A stretch of DNA of 62,696 nucleotides, taken from positions 1 through 62,696 of the forward strand of contig NZ_DS981497.1 of NCBI RefSeq assembly GCF_000154845.1, given 5' to 3'. Positions 54,689 to 62,696 of the stretch are shown here, piece after piece. Source of the stretch: Phocaeicola coprocola DSM 17136 (lineage in GTDB: Bacteria; Bacteroidota; Bacteroidia; Bacteroidales; Bacteroidaceae). Within the stretch, counting starts at the first letter, position 1, and each line of letters begins with the position of its first letter. Position numbers and translations under genes: made by a program. Under the pieces are notes generated by a model. It was not told the origin of the DNA and searched no databases. It was given only the letters and a program-made list of their open reading frames with translations.

Positions 54689-55262
54689 AACAATTCGTAT
54701 AGAAGGTGGAAAGGTGTGGAATCTGTCCTGTCATAATGCCCGTATGAATACAACCCGAAAAAGGGTGTGGGGCAATTGTCCCGCACTTTCTTTGGAGGAT
54801 ATTCTGAAGCCAGAACCTTGGCAGGAACGGACACGCTGCCGGGTAGTATATGGAGAGAACATAGAGGAGGTCGTATATATTCCATATACGATAAGGCAGG
54901 TTTCTAGCTTGAAACTGGTGTCCTGTGATGATATCGCATACGAACTGAAAAGTGCAGACCGTAGCATGCTGGACAAACTTTTTGCCTTGCGTGGGGAGAA
55001 AGATGATATACTGATTGTGAAGAATGGCAGGATTACCGATACATCGATTGCCAATGTCGCCCTCTGGAACGGAACAGAATGGCATACTCCTTCTTTTCCG
55101 TTGCTGAAAGGAACGCAGCGTCAGTTTTTACTTGACAGAAAGCAGATAATAGAAACAGACATATCCGTAGAAAACCTTTCTTCGTATTCCCGGATATGTC
55201 TGTTTAACGCCATGATTCCCTTTGGAGAGATAACGCTCGGTTGTGAGGAGTTGGACTATTAG
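54672..55262 (+). CDS. Aminotransferase class IV, probable aminodeoxychorismate lyase
   Basis: 196 aa, shorter than the 270 or so of E. coli PabC. Contains NGRITDTSIANVALWNG and TPSFPLLKGTQRQFLLD, the class IV cofactor-site blocks, and ends LFNAMIPFGEI. It overlaps pabB by 17 bp, so the pair makes p-aminobenzoate together. Convergent with the coiled-coil gene, which overlaps it by 4 bp at the stop. Confidence 0.85.
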   Translation: MCRFIETIRIEGGKVWNLSCHNARMNTTRKRVWGNCPALSLEDILKPEPWQERTRCRVVYGENIEEVVYIPYTIRQVSSLKLVSCDDIAYELKSADRSMLDKLFALRGEKDDILIVKNGRITDTSIANVALWNGTEWHTPSFPLLKGTQRQFLLDRKQIIETDISVENLSSYSRICLFNAMIPFGEITLGCEELDY

Positions 55263-57349
55263 ATAGGCCAACCTTCTTCTTTCAGCGCTTCTTTCAGTTG
55301 TAAAAATCTTTCGGCTTCCACATCGTTGTCGATAAATTTATCGAAGTTTGCGATGTTCATAGCAGCCCAAGTCTTGCCTTTTTCCACTTCTGTGTCTGGA
55401 GCAAACGAAAGATATAATTTCATCGCTTTCTGATAGTTACCTTCCAGCATCCAGTAATGTGCCCGGTAACTGATAACGGCAGGCAGCTTCTTAAACTGTT
55501 CGGGCAGACATTTATAAATCATATCGGCAGCTTCCGACTGCGAAGCCAGTACGGCATAATACATACCGTCTATTTGTGTATCAATTCCCTTGCGTGTCGT
55601 GACAAAAGCATCATAAATCTGAATGCTTAATATCTGGTTGATAATAAATATCCGTGGAACGGGAGTGTGTGCGCACATGGCCATGATGTGGTCAGTATCT
55701 ATTTCACCATCGAACATATCACGGAATATTTTTTCATAAGGCAGTCTGACACTGGATATGCCTTGCGGTTGGAAGCAAATCCAGTATAAATTGCGTTCTG
55801 AGATTCGTCCGTTTTTGTCCCGATATGTGATGTGAATAGGGTGATAGCAGCAAATAGCCATAAGCAATGCTTCTGCAACTTCTTCTCCATTACCTTCTTC
55901 CGAGAAATCGCATGTCATGACGTCTGTAGCGAAAGGTGTTTCCAGACCTTCTATTTTTGCTATCTCGTTGTATGGGATAAAGTGATTTTCTTCTAGCACC
56001 ACTTCTTTCCCTTCTACTCCCCAGGTGAACAACTCTGCTTTTAATTGCAGCGTACGTGATTCGTAAATATACTGACAACCGTTTGTTTCTGAAGTGATTC
56101 GAGTATATGGATAGTGCAAGGTACTTTCTTCCAGCCGTGCTTTCATTTCCTGATAAGCTTCCAGTATATCCGAAGAATGAGGCTGTTGCTCTTCTTCCTT
56201 TTGAGGAGTTTCCGGTTCGGCCGTTACTTTTTCATTCTCAGGTTGAGGAAGAGGTTGTTCTTCCTTGTCTGATTCTGGCTGAGCGGTTTGCATCTGTTCC
56301 TTTTCATGAATCAGTTGTTCCTTTTCCTCTAGTAAAAGATGCATCTTTTTCTGCAATTCTGAAAGGTTGGCTTTCAAAGTTGAATTCTCAGATTGGATAG
56401 CATCTAATTTTTCCTGAGTTTCGGAAAGTTCTCTTTGCAAGGCTGTATAGTTTTTTGCAAGATCTTGTGAAGATTTTTCAGATTGTTCTTCCAGTTCCTT
56501 TTTATTAGCCTCGAGGATTTCTTTTTGTTTTTCTACTTCAGCCAGTTTTTCTTCCAGCTCTTTCTTGCTGGCGGTGATAGTTTCTTTTTGCTTTGCCGCT
56601 TCAGTTAGTCTTGCTTCCAGTTCTTTCTTACTGGCGGTGATAGTTTCTTTCTGCTTTTCCGCTTCGGTCAGTTTTTCTTCTAGTTCTTTCTTACTGGCAG
56701 CGATGGTTTCTATCTGCTTTCCCGCTTCAGTTAGCTTTTCTTCCAGCTCTTTCTTGCTGGCAGCGATGGTTTCTTTCTGCTTTTCTGCTTCGGTCAGTTT
56801 TTCTTCCAGCTCTTTCTTGCTGGCAGTGATAATTTCTTTCTGTTTTTCTGCTTCAGTCAGTTTTTCTTCCAGTTCTTTCTTACCGGCAGCAATAGTCTCT
56901 TTCTGTTTATCTGATTCAGCCAGTTTTGCTTCCAGTTCTTTCTTATCAGTAGCTAGAACTTCTTTCTGTCTTTCAGAATCGGCTAGCTGATTTTTTAATT
57001 GTTGAATATCATTATCTCGTGAAACAATTTCCTGTTCAGAATATTGCATTTTCTCCAATCCGGTTGCTTTGTCGGATTGAAGTCTGGATATTTCAGTTTG
57101 GAGAAGTGAAATCTCTTTCTGATGTTCTGCAATTGAGGTTTGTAATTGGGTGAGTTCAGTTTGTGCAAGTGATAACTCTTCCTGTGTTTCGGTTAGCTGA
57201 GTACGTTTATAAGTTGCCTCTTTATTAGCATCTTTGACTTCAAATGAAAGTTGCTGATTCTTTATTAATAAAGCTTCGTTGTCGTTTTGTAATTGTTCAA
57301 TATCAATGCCTGTCAGCTTTTTGATCAGATGAAAAGTGAATTTACCCAT
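55259..57349 (-). CDS. Long coiled-coil protein with internal repeats
   Basis: 696 aa from MGKFTFHLIK at 57349. Residues about 10-350 are one long coiled coil. Between roughly 130 and 280 a 21-residue unit (KKELEEKLTEAEKQKETI-like) is repeated about seven times. A Pro/Glu-rich linker (about 370-400) joins a C-terminal globular part with VLEENHFIPYNEIAKIEG, CDFSEEGNGEEVAEALLMAI and a helical end resembling repeat (TPR-like) helices (YRAHYWMLEGNYQKAMKLYL). No signal or membrane segment. Function unknown. Confidence 0.78.
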   Translation of the reverse strand: MGKFTFHLIKKLTGIDIEQLQNDNEALLIKNQQLSFEVKDANKEATYKRTQLTETQEELSLAQTELTQLQTSIAEHQKEISLLQTEISRLQSDKATGLEKMQYSEQEIVSRDNDIQQLKNQLADSERQKEVLATDKKELEAKLAESDKQKETIAAGKKELEEKLTEAEKQKEIITASKKELEEKLTEAEKQKETIAASKKELEEKLTEAGKQIETIAASKKELEEKLTEAEKQKETITASKKELEARLTEAAKQKETITASKKELEEKLAEVEKQKEILEANKKELEEQSEKSSQDLAKNYTALQRELSETQEKLDAIQSENSTLKANLSELQKKMHLLLEEKEQLIHEKEQMQTAQPESDKEEQPLPQPENEKVTAEPETPQKEEEQQPHSSDILEAYQEMKARLEESTLHYPYTRITSETNGCQYIYESRTLQLKAELFTWGVEGKEVVLEENHFIPYNEIAKIEGLETPFATDVMTCDFSEEGNGEEVAEALLMAICCYHPIHITYRDKNGRISERNLYWICFQPQGISSVRLPYEKIFRDMFDGEIDTDHIMAMCAHTPVPRIFIINQILSIQIYDAFVTTRKGIDTQIDGMYYAVLASQSEAADMIYKCLPEQFKKLPAVISYRAHYWMLEGNYQKAMKLYLSFAPDTEVEKGKTWAAMNIANFDKFIDNDVEAERFLQLKEALKEEGWPI
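56525..56965. repeat. In-frame 63-bp tandem repeat inside the coiled-coil gene
   Basis: TTTCTTGCTGGC-like blocks recur at 56561, 56624, 56687, 56750, 56813, 56876 and 56939, exactly 63 bp apart, coding for the 21-residue unit. Copy number could change by slippage without breaking the frame. Confidence 0.88.
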
Positions 57350-57479
57350 AACTGTGTAAAAAGATAATTTGGTTAATGAATGTTGCAAATTACGTAAATA
57401 TTTCTGAATGTTCAGTATAAATGCGGTTTAAATTGTATCTTTTTGCATGAAAAATCCAATCTATTTCAATCTTTATCAT

Positions 57480-57487
57480 TAGTTTTG
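57480..57487 (+). promoter_or_regulatory. Putative -7 promoter box (TAGTTTTG) of trkH
   Basis: TAnnTTTG 26 bp before the first ATG of trkH; no clear -33. Confidence 0.42.
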
Positions 57488-57513
57488 TACTTCATTTTAG
57501 AAAAATAAGAAAA

Positions 57514-59019
57514 ATGCAAGACTTTATAACACACAATGAATATTTAACTGGAAATCGGGCGAATAGTTTGATTAATCGCAAAATGATATTCCGTATATTG
57601 GGTATTTTATTGTTTATAGAAGGTGGGCTGTTTTTATTATGTGCAGGTGTTTCCCTGTGCTATCAGGAACATAGTTATATTTATTTTCTTTATTCAACCT
57701 TATTGGCCGCAGCTGTCGGTTGCGTGCTGTTGTTCCTTGGTCGTAATGCAGAAAATAAGCTTTCTCGTCGTGATGGCTACTGTATTGTTGCATTTACATG
57801 GCTTTTATTTACTACGTTTGGAATGCTTCCTTTCTACCTTAGTGGCGAAATACCTTCTGTTACCGATGCTTTCTTTGAAACGATGTCAGGGTTTACAACC
57901 ACAGGTGCGACGATTCTTGATGATATTGAGTCACTGTCGTATGGAATGCTTTTCTGGCGTAGCTTTTCTCAGTGGATTGGAGGTTTAGGAATTGTCTTTT
58001 TTACGATAGCGGTATTACCGATATTCGGAGTCGGAAATCAGGTTCTGTTTTCTGCTGAAGCGACAGGGGTGACTCATGATAAGATTCATCCGAAAATCAG
58101 TATAATGGCTCAGTGGCTGTGGACTGTATATTTGCTTCTTACAATAACGGAAACGGTATTGTTGATGTTGGGAGGCATGAATTTGTTTGATGCAGTCTGT
58201 CATTCGTTTACAACTACTGCTACGGGAGGATATTCTACTAAACAAGATAGTGTGGCATATTGGAATTCTCCTTTTATAGAGTATGTGATAGCGATTTTTA
58301 TGGTCCTGTCGGGAATAAACTTTTCATTATATTTTATGTGCCTGAAAGGAAAATTCTTCAATCTGTTCAAAGACGATGAATGTAGATGGTTCTTGATGTC
58401 TGTAGGTATAGTAACTTTACTTATCACAGTTCCTTTGGTCATGCAAAACCATTATGGATGGGAAGAAGCTTTTCGGAAGGCATTTTTTCAAGTAGCAAGT
58501 ATTCATACATCTTGTGGGTTTGCTACTGATGATTATAATGTATGGCCTCATTTTACATGGATGCTTTTGATTTATACAATGTTTGCAGGAGGTTGTACTG
58601 GCTCTACTGGCGGGGGAATAAAGAATATGCGTTTGCTTATTCTTTTCCGTAATATGAAGAATGAGTTCAGCCGCCTGATTCATCCTCGTGCTGTATTACC
58701 CGTAAAGGTAAATCAGCAGGCACTTTCTCTTTCTACTATCTCTACTGTAAATACTTTTATTTTATTGTATTTGATTTGTATTTTTGTAGGCTGGGTAGCT
58801 TTAATGTTTATGGGGCTTGAACTTACAGAGTCTTTTGGACTGGTAGCTTCTAGTTTGGGTAATGTCGGACCTGGTTTAGGTGCATATGGTCCTGCCTTTT
58901 CGTGGAGTGCTCTTCCTGATCTTGCTAAATGGTTACTGTCTTTTATGATGTTAATAGGAAGATTGGAGCTATTTGGCATTCTGCTGATGTTTTCGCCTGG
59001 TTTTTGGCATAAACGTTGA
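57514..59019 (+). CDS. trkH: TrkH family potassium uptake protein
   Basis: 501 aa, many membrane helices arranged as four pore units. Filter strands: TMSGFTTTGATIL, FTTTATGGYSTK, IHTSCGFATDDY and SLGNVGPGLGAYGP, each with the conserved Gly. The FAGGCTGSTGGGIKNMRLLI loop is typical. The regulatory TrkA subunit is not nearby in this window. Its terminator has been separated by the IS at 59084. Confidence 0.93.
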   Translation: MQDFITHNEYLTGNRANSLINRKMIFRILGILLFIEGGLFLLCAGVSLCYQEHSYIYFLYSTLLAAAVGCVLLFLGRNAENKLSRRDGYCIVAFTWLLFTTFGMLPFYLSGEIPSVTDAFFETMSGFTTTGATILDDIESLSYGMLFWRSFSQWIGGLGIVFFTIAVLPIFGVGNQVLFSAEATGVTHDKIHPKISIMAQWLWTVYLLLTITETVLLMLGGMNLFDAVCHSFTTTATGGYSTKQDSVAYWNSPFIEYVIAIFMVLSGINFSLYFMCLKGKFFNLFKDDECRWFLMSVGIVTLLITVPLVMQNHYGWEEAFRKAFFQVASIHTSCGFATDDYNVWPHFTWMLLIYTMFAGGCTGSTGGGIKNMRLLILFRNMKNEFSRLIHPRAVLPVKVNQQALSLSTISTVNTFILLYLICIFVGWVALMFMGLELTESFGLVASSLGNVGPGLGAYGPAFSWSALPDLAKWLLSFMMLIGRLELFGILLMFSPGFWHKR

Positions 59020-59263
59020 CCTTTCTGTTAGGTATCGAAAAGTCTTGTATAGAGAAGTTTAATACCGATTATTGCATAAGATAGGGATATTCAGTAAATG
59101 TCCTTAAAATATATGATGGCATATGAAGATGATATAACATAATCCTCCATATGCCATTTTTCTTGTAGTTTTTCTGTATTTTCTCTCTTGATTCTAACCG
59201 TTAAGATATGACTCTCCGGAAGAAGTCTGATGCCCTCTTCAGATTCTGGTTATGAAAATCATG

Positions 59264-60616
59264 TCATGCCGTTTTAGCTGTTCTGGTCCTGATTTTGTCT
59301 ATCATCAGTACGGCATTTGCCGTATGTATTCCGAAAAAAATCCACAGTATTTCCGTTTTCATGTTCCGTGCCTTTATCCTTGAAAGTGAATAATGTTGCT
59401 TTTGAGTTCCGAAGCTTCCTTCAAGTCTGATGGCTCTCTCCCTTGACAGCTCACCTCTGAGAACCTTTCTCATGTGTTCATCCTTTGCAGCCCTTCCTTT
59501 GCGTACGAAGGAAGTTGATATACCATATTTAGTACAATATTTTCTGTTGGCATTATTGGCATATATGGAGTCGCCAGCCGCACATGTTACTCTCACTTTC
59601 ATGAGCTTCTGCTGCATACGGATACAGTTCTTCAGGCGTATACCCTCATTGAAAGCCTTGAACGAGATGTGTTCAATGAACGATATGCCGTTTATCTGTA
59701 TATTATTGACCTTCGCACCGAATTCGACGGATTTCGTTTCTTTACCTCTTACGATGGGACGCACATAATGACGGTCAACGCTGACGATACGGTCACTGAC
59801 CTTACGGCCTTCAAACATTTCTTTTTCCTGTACAAGAACTTTTCTGATGATGGAAAGACGCTTCTGGTAATCCTGTGTATATTGTAGTACGGCTCCGTAA
59901 TCTCTATGAATCTCATCCATCTGCATGAGAAGTTTCTCAAGAAGCCTGATCATACGACGCTTGAGCATCCTTGTTCTGGATGCTTTTCTTTTCTTACAGT
60001 AGGACAGATAGGTATCTGCAACATCAGCATATTTGTTGCGTGGGCGTCTTATGTCAAGCTTCTTGCAATGCCGGCAGATATGTCTGTAAAGCCATTCGAG
60101 ACATTCCCAAAGGAGCTTCATGTCTGTAGGGAAACGCATATGACTCTCATAACAAGTGGCATCTGTCATGCACACGTGAAGGTTCTCAAGATATGGCTTC
60201 CAGTGTGTGGCCAGTACCTCCTGAAGGGATTCAATGTCAAGACGGGCTGCTATCTCATTACGGATGGCGCTGACTATCTTGTAGTTGGTTATGGGGGAAG
60301 ACGGATCTATCATGATTCCGCAGAACATCTGGTAATGTAGGTTGCCGTTAAGATGTTCCACAAGATGTCTGTCAGAGAGTCCGGTATAGGCTTTTAGGAC
60401 CATAATGGCAATCTTTGCGGAAGGACTGAATATGTTCCTGCGGCCAAGACGATTTTCAGACAGCCCCATGTTTTTTGCCATAACTTCAAAAGGAAACACT
60501 GAATGAAGCCTGCCCAGTTCACTCTCATTAAAACTCTTGCGATATTTTTCCAGAATATCAAATTCTGTAAAACCCAAGGTAGGGTGAATATCCGAAATAT
60601 TTTGTATCTTAGCCAT
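59264..60616 (-). CDS. IS1182-like DDE transposase
   Basis: 450 aa. N-terminal DUF772-type region (IFSPSAKIAIMVLKAYTGLS DRHL). Catalytic acids in CMTDATCYES, AAGDSIYANN and LEGSFGTQKQHYSL. Full length. Starts MAKIQNISDIH. Confidence 0.9.
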   Translation of the reverse strand: MAKIQNISDIHPTLGFTEFDILEKYRKSFNESELGRLHSVFPFEVMAKNMGLSENRLGRRNIFSPSAKIAIMVLKAYTGLSDRHLVEHLNGNLHYQMFCGIMIDPSSPITNYKIVSAIRNEIAARLDIESLQEVLATHWKPYLENLHVCMTDATCYESHMRFPTDMKLLWECLEWLYRHICRHCKKLDIRRPRNKYADVADTYLSYCKKRKASRTRMLKRRMIRLLEKLLMQMDEIHRDYGAVLQYTQDYQKRLSIIRKVLVQEKEMFEGRKVSDRIVSVDRHYVRPIVRGKETKSVEFGAKVNNIQINGISFIEHISFKAFNEGIRLKNCIRMQQKLMKVRVTCAAGDSIYANNANRKYCTKYGISTSFVRKGRAAKDEHMRKVLRGELSRERAIRLEGSFGTQKQHYSLSRIKARNMKTEILWIFFGIHTANAVLMIDKIRTRTAKTA

Positions 60617-60688
60617 ATCTTTGTTGGAGGATTTCCCCTGTTTTGGCCGTCAAACCTTATTTTCGGGGGAATACCTAAAGATACAAAA

Positions 60689-60731
60689 AAGCCAACTAAT
60701 TTGCAACACTTTGTGTATGAATTAGTTGGCT
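60689..60731. terminator. Hairpin inside the IS upstream of its transposase
   Basis: AGCCAACTAATT (60689-60700) is perfectly inverted at 60720-60731, with an AAAAAA run at 60684-60689. It probably blocks outside transcription from entering the transposase gene or acts as a terminator leaving the element. Confidence 0.65.
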
Positions 60732-60764
60732 AATTTTATACTATTTACTGAATGTCCCTAAGAT

Positions 60765-60812
60765 AAATAGCCGTATCATTACTTAAATAAAGTTTGATAC
60801 GGCTATTTTTTA
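60765..60812 (+). terminator. Displaced trkH terminator
   Basis: AAATAGCCGTATCA (60765-60778) is inverted at 60795-60808 and followed by a T run. It begins right at the target duplication, so before the insertion it lay about 60 bp after the trkH stop. Confidence 0.85.
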
Positions 60813-60989
60813 TTCTAAAAGTAACTATCCTATACTTTCTGGAATGCTCATTTAATTTTGAGGCACTCTCATGTTTGTATTAATTATAGTTCTAAAGCTA
60901 GAACGTAAACTTCCAATTTTAGGGTATCCCCTTTTAGACGGGCGCCTGTCGGCACCCGTCTAAAAAAGAATCTACAAATTTAACGATTA
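60813..60989. other. Gene-free stretch with a strong GC hairpin
   Basis: TTTAGACGGG/CCCGTCTAAA at 60934-60965 with inner GCC/GGC pairs; near the 3' end of the IS66-type gene and probably part of that element. The exact IS66 end was not found. Confidence 0.5.
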
Positions 60990-62696
60990 TTATTTGCATA
61001 TTGTCATGGGAAGAAGGTTTTCGTAATCCGTTCTTCCCTTTTTTAATTCTCTTAGCAGCTTGCAGAAGTAATCCCTGAAGGAGACTCCTGCCTGTTTGCA
61101 GGTTTCTATAAAGGTATTATAGATTGCGGAGTTCTGTATTCCTTTCACGCTTCCGAAGAACAGGCTGTTCTTTCGTTGGACAGTGACCGGCCTTATCGCC
61201 CTTTCTGCTGCCATATTGTCTATGGAGTATTCACCGTCATTTCTGTAGGCGAAGATCTGATTCCAGAAGTTCTTCAGATAGTTAAGAGCCTTGCCCATAA
61301 GTTCGCTTCGGCTCTCATCCGGATTTGCCGGCAGATCATAAAGCTCTGTCCTTATCTTATCGATGATTTCCGTCGTTTCCTTACTGTTCCTTCTGCGGTA
61401 AATCTCGTCTGCGGTAAATTTTTCCCGGCGATAAGTATCTTCCATGCCGTATAACTTTGCTATCAGCTCAAGGAAGATTCTTGCCTGCAGGCTTCCCTGG
61501 TCGAAGGCATACTTGAACTTTGCCCTTGCATGAGCCAGACAGCAGAGATGATCTATATCCATAAGTTCGTTGTCAAGATACATATATACGTTATAACCGT
61601 CACTCTGCAGTGATTTGATTTTTGCATCACCAAGGAACTCCTTCAACACATTTCTGTTCCTGCCTCCATGTTTCTGTACACCTTCATCATCCGTTGTATC
61701 CTCATAAAAGAAGATGACTATACGCGCTTTTCTGTTTACCAGACACCACATATAGGTCTTTCGTTTCTTATTGTATGCGTGATAGCGGAGCCATGTCTCG
61801 TCCACATTCACGTTGGCACCGTCCTGAAGGGCAATCTTCTTGAGGGCAGGTATCAGTTTGTTGAGCTGCATGGCACCTTTGTCGGCCCAGTTCAGCAGGT
61901 TCTGCACAGAGGTGTTCCAGTCCATATCCGACAGACGGTTCTTTGCCTCCCTGTATGCCGGTGTTGACATCCGGAAGCGGTTGAACATCAGATACGAGAG
62001 CATGTTTGCCGTAATGCTTGTACCCGGTACTATCTCGTCATAAAGGCTGGCCCGGACGTCATCCTTCATAGGAAGGAACATGCTTTCAATCCTGCCGTCG
62101 GCATGCTTCACCTTAAGCACCTCAAAGTGATGTTCCTCAATATGGCTCACAATGTTTCTTATTTTACGGTAGCTTGACGATATCACTACAGAACCCTCAG
62201 GAAGCATTGTATAATCGGACTTGTGTATAATCGGTGTACCTACACAAGCCTTATTGTATGTCATTCCTTTCCTGTATGGTCTTTCCTTGGAAAGGGAAGC
62301 CTTCGGAGTATCCTGCGTGCCGCATGATGCGGAAGAGTCCGGCTGTGGAACCTCGCCTGATGGAGCAGTAGGAGTACCGTCAAAATCATCCTTGTCATCA
62401 TGCTTCCCTTTTACGACCCTTTTACGGTCAATACCTTTGAGACTTCCGGAAGAGGCATAGGCCTGGGTATTCATAATGGAAAGACGCTCAACAAGGGCAT
62501 TATGCTTCTTCTCAAGCTTTCTGTATTCCTTGTCGCGAAGTTTGTATTCAATAGCAGCCTTCTCAACCTTGCTGTTTGCCTCAAGCAAGGCTTTCAAAAG
62601 AGAGGCATTCTCACGTTTGACTTCCTTCAGGTCTTTTCCTATTTCATCAAGCCGTGCTATCATTTCATCAAGCTGCCTGCTCTTTTTCTGATCTCC
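60990..62696 (-). CDS. IS66-type transposase, 5' end cut by the window
   Basis: The frame is open up to the right edge, past the ATG at 62663, so the true start may be outside. Coiled-coil N-terminus, a Ser/Pro linker, then the IS66 zinc-finger-less middle and the DDE core: NVDETWLRYHAY, IKSLQSDGYNVYMYL, and AAERAIRPVTVQRKNSLFFG with the last acid. IS66 elements usually carry two small helper ORFs upstream, which would lie right of the window. Confidence 0.9.
   Translation of the reverse strand, partial: GDQKKSRQLDEMIARLDEIGKDLKEVKRENASLLKALLEANSKVEKAAIEYKLRDKEYRKLEKKHNALVERLSIMNTQAYASSGSLKGIDRKRVVKGKHDDKDDFDGTPTAPSGEVPQPDSSASCGTQDTPKASLSKERPYRKGMTYNKACVGTPIIHKSDYTMLPEGSVVISSSYRKIRNIVSHIEEHHFEVLKVKHADGRIESMFLPMKDDVRASLYDEIVPGTSITANMLSYLMFNRFRMSTPAYREAKNRLSDMDWNTSVQNLLNWADKGAMQLNKLIPALKKIALQDGANVNVDETWLRYHAYNKKRKTYMWCLVNRKARIVIFFYEDTTDDEGVQKHGGRNRNVLKEFLGDAKIKSLQSDGYNVYMYLDNELMDIDHLCCLAHARAKFKYAFDQGSLQARIFLELIAKLYGMEDTYRREKFTADEIYRRRNSKETTEIIDKIRTELYDLPANPDESRSELMGKALNYLKNFWNQIFAYRNDGEYSIDNMAAERAIRPVTVQRKNSLFFGSVKGIQNSAIYNTFIETCKQAGVSFRDYFCKLLRELKKGRTDYENLLPMTICK

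Larger units (their letters stand above)
59084..60758 (-). mobile_element. IS1182-like insertion sequence, complete, 1675 bp
   Basis: Terminal inverted repeats GGGATATTCAGTAAAT (59084-59099) and its complement with one change at 60743-60758. The 7-bp sequence TAAGATA flanks both ends (59077-59083 and 60759-60765), a target-site duplication. The insertion lies between the trkH stop and a strong hairpin at 60765. Confidence 0.93.

Noticed and set aside
56565..56990. 141-aa plus-strand frame made of Ser/Phe repeats
   Set aside because: A shadow of the 63-bp repeat in the coiled-coil gene on the other strand.
60934..60965. Intrinsic terminator of the IS66-type gene
   Set aside because: The stem is strong but no T run follows it on the minus strand; noted only as a hairpin.

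Overview
The window is chromosomal DNA of a Bacteroidales bacterium, most likely Bacteroides or Phocaeicola. Four things point there: the ATP synthase operon order (beta, epsilon, AtpI-like, a, c, b, delta, alpha, gamma), a one-piece glycine decarboxylase, a Rho factor with a long Asn/Gln-rich insert, and promoters of the TAnnTTTG (-7) type instead of -35/-10 boxes. Species cannot be fixed by reading alone.

Positions 1-437 are the left part of an IS4-type insertion sequence (IS). Positions 496-22025 form an accessory block in which every gene lies on the minus strand. Nearly every product carries a signal peptide, lipoprotein signal or membrane segments, and no metabolic enzyme is present. 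Several families are repeated: three near-identical lipoproteins plus one distant relative; two tandem 325-aa lipoproteins; four exported proteins sharing an N-terminal LTxEQK-type motif; and three loci with a CxxC zinc-ribbon membrane protein, one with a TPM domain and one a natural fusion with its neighbour's product. Two proteins end in a TonB C-terminal-like domain. One AraC-type regulator lies in the middle. Signal-peptide stubs, a duplicated gene tail and mosaic paralogues show that the block is being rearranged.

Positions 22400-27130 hold no intact large gene on the minus strand. They contain a highly structured putative RNA with its own promoter, and a plus-strand tandem array of four small lipoproteins (one frameshifted in an A tract) enclosed by 150-bp inverted repeats. 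Beyond these lie hairpins, an 85-bp triple repeat and the wreck of a tyrosine recombinase gene, so this side looks like the decayed edge of an integrated element.

Positions 27134-43016 are conserved core: lipB, a DUF3298-type lipoprotein, rsmG, a metallo-beta-lactamase (MBL)-fold hydrolase, gcvP, the full F1Fo ATP synthase operon, a YjbQ protein and a two-gene ABC transporter. A second, complete copy of the IS4-type element (43029-44499), inverted relative to the one at the left edge, separates the ABC genes from rho. Positions 44514-59019 continue with rho, ridA, a transglutaminase-like protein, MBL and VOC proteins, DUF3805, an ABC-F ATPase, yihA/engB, a YbaN protein, a pabB/aminotransferase pair for p-aminobenzoate synthesis, a repetitive coiled-coil protein and trkH. 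An IS1182-like element with a clear 7-bp target duplication sits between trkH and its terminator. The window ends inside an IS66-type transposase.

The parts most likely to hold an undescribed system are the coupled operon at 22025-16834 (two TonB-domain exported proteins, a polytopic membrane protein, a TPM/zinc-ribbon membrane protein) with its scattered partial copies, and the inverted-repeat-bounded lipoprotein array at 22946-25855. No function is known for either; both read as envelope-located proteins under diversifying recombination.
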